Translations under genes and position numbers: made by a program
NCBI GenBank assembly: GCA_963814985.1
Contig: CAWFFV010000040.1
Span: forward strand, 1-7,374
Reading direction: 5' to 3'
Length of the DNA stretch: 7,374 bases
Source: CAWFFV01 sp963814985
GTDB taxonomy: Bacteria > Chloroflexota > Ktedonobacteria > Ktedonobacterales > Ktedonobacteraceae
Shown here: piece by piece, positions 1 through 6,073 of the stretch
Layout of the letters: each line of letters begins with the position of its first letter
How positions within the stretch are numbered: position 1 is the stretch's first letter
Notes under the pieces: generated by a model
Told to the model about the DNA's origin: nothing
The model's input: only the letters and a program-made list of their open reading frames with translations
The model's database searches: none

Positions 1-166
1 GCTGTTACTGCAATATTATATGCTATCCTTCTAATATTTGGTATATACTTGTCAAAGACGTGTTTTTGCTATGCAATATGTTTATGTATCTCTCCCATTT
101 TCCATCTTGGATTTTATAGGATACAAAAGATGGATGTTACAGATAATATTATCAAGGATGGAACGA

Positions 167-1304
167 ATGATGGACGATAGTTTAATCGGTCGACAAGTAG
201 GGGGCTACCTCGTCAATGAAAGAATAGCTATAAGTGAGATGTCAAGAGTTTATCTTGCCACACGTCTATCCAATTCATCTATAGTGGCAATGAAAATATT
301 GCAACGCGCACATGAACAGGATACGAAACACATACAACGCCTTATTCGTGAGGCAGAAACTATAGGGAAGTTGGATCATCCCCATATTCTCAAGCGTATC
401 GATTTCAATCAAGACGATGACTCTGTTTACATCATTATGCCTTATTTAGAAGGAGGATCGCTGGCAAAGAAACTCCCAAGAGGCACGACTCTCTCCAATG
501 AAGAAATTCTTGCCATAATGGAACCTCTTCTTAATGCAGTAAGTTATGTTCATCAAAATGGACTCATCCATCGAGATATCAAAAACCAAGTAATATTCTC
601 TTTGATGCAAATCAGAAACTCTATCTGGCTCATTTTGGCATTGTAAAAATTTTACCCGATGGCCATACGATTACATCCATCGTCACACAATTAACAGATC
701 CAATCGATAAAGTGATGATGGGAACACTAGAATATATGGCACCAGAGCAAATAGAAGGGAAAGCGACATATCAAAGCGATATATATAGTATTGGTGTGAT
801 CCTCTATCAAATGTTAACGGACAACAACCATTTACAGCAGACAACAGATGGGGATTGATAAGTCGAGAACCCTGGTAAAGAACCTCAGCACCCATGTACT
901 ATTATCAGTACCATTTCTCCCCAAATTGCACAGGTTGTAATTAAAAAGCATTATAAAAAGATGCCGCCAAACGCTATCAATCTGCCGAAGAACTATTGAC
1001 TGCCCTCAAACAAGCAATTGAACCGGACATAGCCCTTACGGTAGACGGAACTCCACCAATAGGAGAAACAGTGCCTGCATCACCACCAAATCCTGGGATA
1101 AAACCGATAGGAGAACAATGCCCGCATCATCACCAAATCCTGGGATCCCAGCCTTTCCACATCACGTCCAGGTTCCACAATACCACCTCCTCCGCCTTGG
1201 TGGCAGAAGGGGGATGGCAGATCGCGATAATTATTCTCGTTGTAACGCTGATAGGAGGAGAAATAATCTTTAGGGCGTTCCCTCTCACCAGCAAGTCCTG
1301 ATAT
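167..1304 (+). pseudogene. Receptor-type Ser/Thr protein kinase, cytoplasmic and membrane part (decayed)
   Basis: This is a bacterial Hanks-type Ser/Thr kinase that continues into the ligand-binding part at 1330-2533. Visible in order: a VAMKIL motif with the ATP-binding Lys (residue 43 from the ATG at 167), REAE of helix C, HRDIK of the catalytic loop, then in another frame PSNIL, an HFG in place of DFG, and MAPEQ with SDIYSIGVILYQML. Further frame changes lead to SPQIAQVVIK and AAKRYQSAEELLTALKQAI, the usual end of the domain. A proline-rich linker and one membrane helix follow (WQIAIIILVVTLIGG, 1215-1259). The frame breaks at 581-585 (a run of five A), near 818, 872-876 and 943-947, and again in the linker. 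TAA at 954-956 replaces an expected Gln codon. The start at 167 has AAGG nine bases upstream; ATG 158 and 170 are alternatives. The kinase call is firm and the gene cannot give a full product. Confidence 0.85.
1059..1146 (+). repeat. Two imperfect 40-41 bp direct copies, 48 bp period
   Basis: Copies at 1059-1099 and 1107-1146 both run from ATAGGAGA to AAATCCTGGGAT. The period of 48 bases equals 16 codons, so the ancestral kinase carried a tandem proline-rich unit resembling PIGETVPASPPNPGIK between the kinase domain and the membrane helix. The second copy is one base shorter, which puts it out of frame with the first. Such linkers are common just before the membrane in bacterial receptor kinases. 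Confidence 0.8.
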
Positions 1305-1329
1305 CACCGAACCTGTTCCATATTCCCAT

Positions 1330-2533
1330 GTGATCAAAATTGCCGTCGATCTGCCATTGTCGGGTGCATCTGCAAAGTAGCGGACTGCCAATAGCCGGTG
1401 GGGCAAAGTTCGCTCTCGATCAAGTCAGTATCCCAGGGTATACCATAGAATATAAACCAATCTTCTTCGATAATAAACCTTATCTTAACCAGGATTTCTT
1501 CGATGATCAATCCGACCCCAAGTTAGGAACGGCGAATGTCAAGCAGCAATTAAGGATGGGTTGACGGCTGCTATCATCGGACCGTACAGCGGCAGCGAAG
1601 CAGAAAAGAAATCCCGGAGAGAAATGCCGCTCCTATCGCACAGATTAGCCCAGCTAATACCAGCCCATGCCTGAAAAAAATATTCCAAGCTTAAGTTGTA
1701 CGTTTCATCCTAATCAGGGCCAGATTACATACTTTGTTTCGAATTAATGATTACCTTGAATAAATGTACTGACCAAATTTCTCAGGAGTCGCACACAATC
1801 TTGTTAAACGGCCTATGTGGTCAACAGATAGTGGAGACTTTTATAGTAGTTCTTTAAATTGTTCGTTGCAGCATGGAAGGGTGCTGGTGGAACTACCATT
1901 GGGGGAGCTAATGCCCCCTGTGCTTCCAGTCCCCAGCAGTATGTAGAGCGTTTTAAATGTTCCTGCAATATGACTAATGTTGTTTTCTTCGCCGGTACAA
2001 TGCCTGATGATCAAATGTGAAATCGGCAATGGCTAACGTACCACAATTCAGCAATGCGGCTTTTGTAGCTGGCGCTGGCATTATGCTCGATAGTTTTGTT
2101 CAGGCAATGCAAACCGTGCCAGCAGGAGGTACTGATTTTCACAAACTAGCACCTTTTGAGGATACGCTCACAATGCAGATACTTCAAAAATGAACTATGT
2201 CTCATCTGTATACGGCCACGATGATGGGATATGGACCATATACCGCAAGCGCAAATGATTGTGTCTTGATTGTCACCCAGGCAATCAAAACCGCGCTGGC
2301 ACAGGGCATCCTGCCAGCAAGGGGTTCATCGGATATGCAGGGAGCCAGAGCATTCCGCCAGGCAATTATTCGTGCGATTGCGAGCATCTCCAGTACGAAG
2401 CATTCTTCATCACGGAACCCTCGCGACCAATTTCCAATCGTTCGATCCAAATGGCGACAACACGAACCCCTACATCTCGATCTATATGCTAAATGGTAGT
2501 GACTGGCAGCCACAAGAGAGTGATAAAGCTTGA
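1330..2533 (+). pseudogene. Extracellular branched-chain-amino-acid-type solute-binding domain (decayed C-terminal half of the receptor kinase)
   Basis: Fragments of a type I periplasmic-binding fold (Leu/Ile/Val-binding protein family) can be chained across frames. They are VIKIAVDLPLSGASA (from 1330), GLPIAGGAKFALDQV (from 1382), DDQSDPKLGTANVK, LTAAIIGPYSGSEAE (from 1561), NAAPIAQISPANTSP, FVAAWKGAGGTTIGGANAP (near 1860), VVFFAGTMPDDQ, SNAAFVAGAGIMLDS, GYGPYTASANDCV (near 2227) and SFDPNGDNTNPYISIYML (near 2438), ending at TGA 2531-2533. Family members bind amino acids or other small solutes, either for ABC importers or, when fused to signalling proteins, as sensors. There is no lipobox or signal peptide; instead the domain follows the kinase membrane helix with no room for a separate start. 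I therefore read it as the outside half of one protein of about 790 residues. No uninterrupted frame covers it. About 1740-1850 is the least readable part. Confidence 0.82.
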
Positions 2534-2556
2534 GGATAACTACTCAGGTCTCCCAG

Positions 2557-2633
2557 GTTCGCTGACTGTTTTGTTGCGGATGGCGAAGCTTGCGGCGCAA
2601 GCTTCGCCATCCGCAACAAAACAGTCAGCGAAC
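2557..2633. terminator. 38-bp perfect inverted repeat, 1-base centre
   Basis: Left arm 2557-2594 and right arm 2596-2633 are exact reverse complements around a single G at 2595. As RNA this folds into a stem of about 37 pairs. A run of six T follows at 2641-2646, so it can end transcription leaving the receptor-kinase gene, and its symmetry could also stop traffic from the other side. It is far longer than a typical intrinsic terminator, so a mobile or recombinogenic repeat is an alternative. No target-site duplication is visible at its edges. Confidence 0.7.
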
Positions 2634-2644
2634 AACTATCTTTT

Positions 2645-2689
2645 TTGTCACAATGCTGTCACAGAAATGCAGACTGACGAGTATATAAT
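2645..2689 (+). promoter_or_regulatory. Promoter-like block with two GTCACA boxes
   Basis: TTGTCACA begins at 2645 and a second box, GTCACAGA, lies at 2658-2665. The two GTCACA cores are 11 bases apart, one helical turn. TATAAT at 2684-2689 lies 18 bases after the second box. It would drive the ATPase gene with a leader of roughly 95 bases. The same arrangement recurs at 4247-4300. No consensus -35 sits at the normal 17-base spacing, so an activator bound at the boxes or a non-housekeeping sigma factor is plausible. This is inferred from the sequence only. Confidence 0.45.
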
Positions 2690-2760
2690 AATAACGACAG
2701 GCAACAGCAACACTTGACGAACTTGTGAGGGGTAAATAGAATACAGCATTTTGCTTTCGG

Positions 2761-2776
2761 TGTTTGCGCGCAAACA
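2761..2776. promoter_or_regulatory. 16-bp perfect palindrome just before the ATPase ribosome-binding site
   Basis: TGTTTGCGCGCAAACA is a perfect palindrome whose last base is the first A of the AGGAG at 2776-2780. It could be a dimer operator downstream of the promoter-like block, or a small RNA hairpin next to the ribosome-binding site. The CG centre with flanking AAA/TTT resembles operators of LacI-type repressors in general form, but no cognate regulator is present here. Confidence 0.4.
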
Positions 2777-2788
2777 GGAGATCTAACC

Positions 2789-4006
2789 ATGACAGCCAAA
2801 CCCCAGAACCCCTTTTATAATACAGCAGCGGTTCGCGATCCTTATATGTTTTTCGGGCGTACTCAACTGTTGAGACGCTTATACTCGGCAATCGTCTATA
2901 AGCAGTGTATCTCCCTGGTCGGCTCACGGCATATTGGCAAATCCTCTATCCTCAGATGTGTGGATCTCCAGGAGATCCAGCAACGCTTTGAACAAAATCT
3001 GAACCAGCATATTCTGGTCTTTATCGATTTACGTGAATACTTCCAGAAGACCAGTCAGGATTTTTTTGCAGCGATTACTCAACGTATCATGACACAGTGC
3101 CGTGGACGCCTGGAACTCAGCATACCAGATATGGCTGGTGAGGACAAATTTAGTGCCATTCTTGATCAGATCGAGGGGGAAGGCTTTTATACTGTACTTC
3201 TGATATACGCTTTTGACAATATCACAAGAAATAAAGAATTCGATGCTGACTTCTTCGGATTTCTACGTTCACAGGCTGGCAAAGTCTCATATGTCACAGC
3301 TTCCATCGCTCCACTCTACGAAGTCTGTCACAACGATATTGAAGGATCTCCTTTCTTCAATATCTTTAGTACACACTCTATAGAAGCGTTACAACTTGAA
3401 GAGGCGCGAGAACTGGTGAGTGTCCCTGCCAGTAGAGTGGGTCATCCCTTCACAGAGGCGGAGATAGACTGGGTTATCAAAATGGCCGGTCGACACCCCT
3501 TCTTTCTCCAGCGTGTAAGCCATTTTCTCTTTGAGGAGAAATCTTTACACACTCCGCTTCACTATGATCTGAAGAACGCCAAGAGCCATGCCTACCATGA
3601 CCTGGAGCCACATTTTGCTGCTACCTGGGAACGCTTAAGTATACAAGAGCAAGAAGTACTCAAAGATGAAGCGCGACAGGCAGGACATCAACAACAGCGG
3701 CAGCACCCTGAATTGAGTGAAAGTGCTCTGTTTCGCCTGTTTGTAAGGGAAAAGTGTCAGCTTCACCTCTTCCGGATGACGACAGAAGAAGTAGAGAAGG
3801 TCCTGGATAAAATCTATGATGCTCGCTTATTAGGTGAAAGTAACCTGAGATACCTCAAAATTGCTTCTCTCCATCTCACAAAGCAGAGCATGCCATCAAT
3901 CGTTGAACGTGGTATAGCCATCCGCGCTGTGCTCAATGAGGCCCTTGAGCGTTTACGTGGAACAGGGATACGTAGGGATGGTGCAACTAGATTGGAGACT
4001 CTATAA
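2789..4006 (+). CDS. P-loop ATPase of unknown role (AAA/STAND-like)
   Basis: This 405-codon frame starts at an ATG with AGGAG eight bases upstream. The N-terminus has an FFGR motif (residues 21-24), usual just before the P-loop of AAA/STAND-like ATPases. It is followed by a Walker A, GSRHIGKS (45-52). The Walker B strand should be VLLIYAFDN (136-144), but the usual Asp-Glu after the hydrophobic run reads Tyr-Ala; only Asp143 is left nearby. YVTASIAPLYEV (168-179) fits the sensor-1 strand. After about residue 200 comes a helical, probably winged-helix region (MAGRHPFFLQRVSHFLFEE, later RMTTEEVEKVLDKIYDARLL). No membrane helix or signal peptide is seen. The last 6 residues are out of frame: the true C-terminus continues at 3990-4175. 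Proteins of this form act as signalling switches or DNA-associated ATPases, but the function of this one is unknown. The gene stands alone between two hairpins. Confidence 0.75.
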   Translation: MTAKPQNPFYNTAAVRDPYMFFGRTQLLRRLYSAIVYKQCISLVGSRHIGKSSILRCVDLQEIQQRFEQNLNQHILVFIDLREYFQKTSQDFFAAITQRIMTQCRGRLELSIPDMAGEDKFSAILDQIEGEGFYTVLLIYAFDNITRNKEFDADFFGFLRSQAGKVSYVTASIAPLYEVCHNDIEGSPFFNIFSTHSIEALQLEEARELVSVPASRVGHPFTEAEIDWVIKMAGRHPFFLQRVSHFLFEEKSLHTPLHYDLKNAKSHAYHDLEPHFAATWERLSIQEQEVLKDEARQAGHQQQRQHPELSESALFRLFVREKCQLHLFRMTTEEVEKVLDKIYDARLLGESNLRYLKIASLHLTKQSMPSIVERGIAIRAVLNEALERLRGTGIRRDGATRLETL

Positions 4007-4175
4007 TATTCTCCACTATCGCTACTTCAAAAATCACCTAAAAAATGAACAGATAGCCGCGCGTCTGGAATTTACCAGCACACGCCAGTACTTTCGAGAG
4101 CGCAACAAAGCTATTACGGCACTGCTCAATATCCTGCTGGAGATGGAGGCATCTCTAGGCAATGATGATGAATAA
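3990..4175 (+). pseudogene. Displaced C-terminal helical segment of the ATPase
   Basis: From GAT at 3990 this frame reads DWRLYNILHYRYFKNHL, then NEQIAARLEFTSTRQYFRER and ALLNILLEMEASLGNDDE, ending at TAA 4173-4175. It joins the upstream frame if one base is removed around 3985-3990, giving a protein of about 461 residues. The section with NEQIAARL and RQYFRER has the spacing of a helix-turn-helix, so it may bind DNA or a partner. No start codon with a ribosome-binding site lies in front of it, so it is a broken tail and not a separate gene. The alternative is a one-base assembly error in an otherwise intact gene. Confidence 0.65.
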
Positions 4176-4188
4176 AAAAAGAGTACCT

Positions 4189-4230
4189 TGTGGGTGTTGA
4201 GAGAGCGGTACCGCTCTCTCAACACCCACA
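4189..4230. terminator. 42-bp perfect palindrome with no spacer
   Basis: The arms 4189-4209 and 4210-4230 are exact reverse complements meeting at GGTACC. It begins 13 bases after the stop codon of the ATPase tail. As RNA it forms a stem of about 19 pairs with a tight loop, which would fit a terminator. There is no T-run on the right, only TTCTCTT; the A-run at 4173-4180 supplies U residues for transcription coming from the right. The opposite-strand terminator reading is therefore the better supported one, with a bidirectional role possible. Confidence 0.6.
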
Positions 4231-4246
4231 GAGTTCTCTTATGACA

Positions 4247-4300
4247 TTGTCACATTTCTGGCAGTTATCGTCACAGAGTGGCGCGTATACTAAATATAAT
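4247..4300 (+). promoter_or_regulatory. Second promoter-like block with two GTCACA boxes
   Basis: TTGTCACA begins at 4247 and GTCACAGA lies at 4270-4277. The GTCACA cores are 21 bases apart, two helical turns. TATAAT at 4295-4300 follows the second box by 17 bases; TATACT at 4286-4291 is an alternative -10. The first box also forms the inverted pair TGACATTGTCA (4242-4252). The block lies upstream of the histidine-phosphatase remnant and matches the one before the ATPase gene, so both genes may have shared a regulator. Confidence 0.45.
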
Positions 4301-4322
4301 GTGGGCATATGAAAAGCCTCTA

Positions 4323-4351
4323 TAGTGTTCCTGCAGAAAAGGAGAACACTA
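4323..4351 (+). promoter_or_regulatory. Stem-loop enclosing a Shine-Dalgarno sequence
   Basis: TAGTGTTC (4323-4330) pairs with GAACACTA (4344-4351), eight base pairs, and the 13-base loop plus the first paired G holds AAAAGGAG (4337-4344). It lies in the expected leader of the phosphatase gene. No ATG, GTG or TTG follows within normal distance: the codon at 4351 is AAG. Either the start codon has mutated or the real start lies elsewhere. Confidence 0.35.
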
Positions 4352-4369
4352 AGAAGAAGTATATTTTAG

Positions 4370-5025
4370 TTGCAGGGGAGAAGGATAGGCACGCTAACCG
4401 TCTGGTTTATCAGGCACGCAGAGAGCGAAGCAAACGCCGGGTTACCGTCATCCAGTCCAATTCAAGTAGGGCTGACTGCCAAAGGAATTGAACAAGCTAA
4501 ACAGATTGCTCTATCTTTTCAAAAGCCTCCCGACCTCATCATCACCTCACCCTACATGCGTACAAAGCAAACGGCAGAACCAACCTTGCAACGCTTCCCT
4601 CACCTCTCCACGAAGAGTGGCCTGTCCACGAGTTTACTTATCTGACACGCTTCCTCGACCAGCCTACAACGATCTTTGATCGGCGTCCAACGGTTAACGC
4701 TTTTGGCAGCGCCGTGACCCGTTTTATACTGACGGCGAGGGAGCTGAGTCGTTTGTAAGTTTTATGGACCGGGAGACAGGATATAGTACAACGGCTCAAA
4801 CATGCTACTGAGGATTTTATCGCTATCTTTAGCCATGAACAATTTATCCGTGCCGTCTTCTGGACCTTGTTGATCAATTCCGGTGATCCCAGTCCTAAGA
4901 CTATGGAGCGTTTTAGAAGCTTCCTGACCTCATTCTCTATGCCCAATGGCTCAATTTTGAAGGTGCAGTTAGAAGAGGGTGAAGAGCCGTGGTTCAGTAA
5001 GATCATCATTTCCCATCTGCTTTGA
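4370..5025 (+). pseudogene. Histidine phosphatase family protein (phosphoglycerate-mutase-like), frameshifted
   Basis: Members of this superfamily remove phosphate through a phospho-histidine, on substrates from sugar phosphates to proteins. The catalytic RHAE is in VWFIRHAESEANAG (residues 11-24 from 4370). GLTAKGIEQAKQIA and LIITSPYMRTKQTAEP are the next conserved blocks, the second giving the phosphate-pocket Arg. The frame is lost near 4600, resumes with PLHEEWPVHEFTYLTRF, shifts near 4704 to WQRRDPFYTDGEGAESF, and shifts again near 4780 to DIVQRLKHATEDFIAIF. It then reads SHEQFIRAVFW with the second catalytic His, to TGA 5023-5025. The order is that of one gene of about 220 codons. TTG at 4370 directly follows an in-frame TAG and lacks a good ribosome-binding site, so the start is uncertain. 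Family is clear; the substrate cannot be told. Confidence 0.8.
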
Positions 5026-5041
5026 CAGAAATACCTCTTAC

Positions 5042-5078
5042 AAATGCTTGCGCATTTTATTTCTCTTCACTGTTTTTT
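5042..5078 (+). terminator. Weak stem-loop with a later T-run
   Basis: AAATGC (5042-5047) pairs with GCATTT (5052-5057) around a four-base loop, 16 bases after the phosphatase stop codon. TTTTATTT follows at once and a run of six T lies at 5073-5078. The short AT-rich stem makes it at best a weak terminator. Confidence 0.3.
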
Positions 5079-5208
5079 CGCCTCTACTCTGTCGGGGCCT
5101 TCTTAAATATTGCCAGGGAATAAATACCTGGATTCAAACGTTTTTGTAAAGGTAAATCTACAAGCATGCTTTGTTGATAATGTGACTCCTCAGGTCTCTT
5201 GTTCTGAT

Positions 5209-5224
5209 TGTGAAGCGCTTCACA
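5209..5224. promoter_or_regulatory. Operator-like 16-bp palindrome
   Basis: TGTGAAGCGCTTCACA is perfectly symmetric with an AAGCGCTT core. The pattern AAnCGnTT with a central CG is typical of LacI/GalR-family operators. It lies about 120 bases before the oxidoreductase start and next to the stem-loop at 5229. That it controls this gene is inference; no repressor gene is in the window. Confidence 0.5.
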
Positions 5225-5228
5225 GGCC

Positions 5229-5271
5229 GTTTTGTGACCAGTAGCGGATTTTGCGCTACTGGTCACAAAAC
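5229..5271. repeat. 18-bp perfect inverted repeat, 7-base loop
   Basis: Arms 5229-5246 (beginning GTTTTGTGACC) and 5254-5271 are exact reverse complements around GATTTTG. No T-run follows, so it is not a standard forward terminator. It may be an end-of-transcript stem for the phosphatase gene, a leader structure, or a two-sided protein site. It is the third long perfect dyad in the window found in a gap between genes. Confidence 0.6.
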
Positions 5272-5344
5272 AAGAGCGAGCTACCACGGGTGGTGAAGAC
5301 CTGAAGAGTTGTGAAGAAAAATTCTCTCGAAGGAAGAAGGAACC

Positions 5345-5975
5345 ATGTCTGACTGAAACATTCAACATTGTAATACTTGGAGCAGGGAATATCGGTGGGA
5401 CGCTTGGCCGGAAATGGAGTGGTGCCGGGTACCGTATTGCTTTTGGCGTAAGTGACCCAAATGGTAAAAACGCACAAGCGCTACGTCGTGATGGGGATGA
5501 TAAGGTGGCTGTTGGCTCTGTGACCGATGTTCTCTCCACCAATCCGGATGTGGTGGTGATGGCGATCCCTGGAGCCGCTATGGATGAGACAATTCGGACA
5601 CACGCAAACCAACTCGACGGTCGTATTCTTATTGATGCAACAAATCGTATAGGAGGGGGGCCGATGAATAGCTTTGCCACCTTCCAGCAATATACACCGC
5701 ACGCTCACATCTTTCGAGCCTTTAGTACGCTGGGCTGGGAAAACTTTGCCAACCCACAGTTTGAAGAAGGAACAGCAGACCTCTTCTATTGCGGTCCTGA
5801 TGGTGAGGCACGCGGCACGGTTGAGCAGTTGATTACAGCTATTGGATTGTCCCCAATGTATCTGGGTGGCATCGAGCAGGTTGGTTTGGTAGATGCCATG
5901 ACAGGATTGTGGTTCGCGCTGGCCTTTGGTCAGGGTAAGGGACGCCATCTTGCCTTCAAGGTACTCACGCGCTAG
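5345..5975 (+). pseudogene. NAD(P)-binding oxidoreductase of the F420-dependent NADP reductase type, frameshifted at its start
   Basis: ATG 5345 has GAAGGAAGAAGGAA in front but reads only MSD before TGA. Removing one base near 5351 joins it to a frame reading TETFNIVILGAGNIGGTL, with the Rossmann dinucleotide motif GAGNIGG at 5379-5399. The frame continues through RIAFGVSDP, VVVMAIPGAAMDE, ILIDATNRIGGG, FRAFSTLGWENFANPQF and GLWFALAFGQG to TAG 5973-5975, about 209 codons, the usual size. This order matches predicted dinucleotide-binding enzymes related to NADPH:F420 reductase, which pass hydride between NADP and a flavin-like cofactor or a small substrate. The cofactor cannot be told from sequence alone. 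Without the shift, CTG 5349 or GTG 5505 would be the only in-frame starts, and GTG 5505 would remove the Rossmann motif. No signal peptide is seen, so it is cytoplasmic. The rest of the frame looks undamaged, so an assembly error or a very recent mutation is likely. Confidence 0.75.
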
Positions 5976-5982
5976 CATTCGC

Positions 5983-6016
5983 AGTTCTCGATCGGAGTCG
6001 TCCCGAGAACTTTTTT
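5983..6016 (+). terminator. Intrinsic terminator after the dinucleotide-binding oxidoreductase
   Basis: AGTTCTCG (5983-5990) pairs with CGAGAACT (6004-6011), with a small inner GGA/TCC stem, and six T follow at 6011-6016. It starts eight bases after the TAG stop. It separates this gene from the dehydrogenase that begins 58 bases further on, so the two are not simply one transcript. Confidence 0.8.
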
Positions 6017-6073
6017 GAGTGCATATTAGGTAGAGCCGATTTAGCATTGCCAAGAAAAAGGAGTATTTTCCTT

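Larger units (their letters stand above)
5026..5344. other. Intergenic region, 319 bases, no gene
   Basis: No credible coding frame is present. A minus-strand frame that crosses this region is antisense to the following oxidoreductase and has no family features. The region holds the weak stem-loop at 5042, the palindrome at 5209-5224, the stem-loop at 5229-5271 and a small dyad ACCAC-GG-GTGGT at 5283-5294. TTGATAATG near 5175 offers a -10-like TGATAAT, but I see no matching -35, so the promoter of the downstream gene stays unassigned. Confidence 0.5.

Noticed and set aside
49..79. Promoter for the kinase gene from TTGTCA (49-54) and an AT-rich -10.
   Set aside because: No hexamer close to TATAAT lies at 16-18 bases; TATGCA and CAATAT are at poor spacing.
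577..590. Programmed -1 frameshift at C AAA AAC inside the kinase catalytic loop, which would restore PSNIL.
   Set aside because: The heptamer breaks the X XXY YYZ rule at its first base, the restored frame still has HFG for DFG, and it meets further shifts and a stop. Decay is the simpler reading.
2557..2633. Miniature transposable element or insertion-sequence ends.
   Set aside because: No flanking duplication, no transposase fragment and no internal sequence between the arms can be seen.
4638..5009. Minus-strand open frame of 123 codons.
   Set aside because: It is the shadow of the histidine-phosphatase C-terminal half, which is recognisable on the + strand.
5084..5680. Minus-strand open frame of 198 codons across the oxidoreductase start.
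   Set aside because: It is antisense to the clear Rossmann coding frame, has low-complexity Ser/Pro/Arg composition, and shows no family motif.
5481..6053. Minus-strand open frame of 190 codons.
   Set aside because: It lies opposite the oxidoreductase and its terminator and has no recognisable domain.
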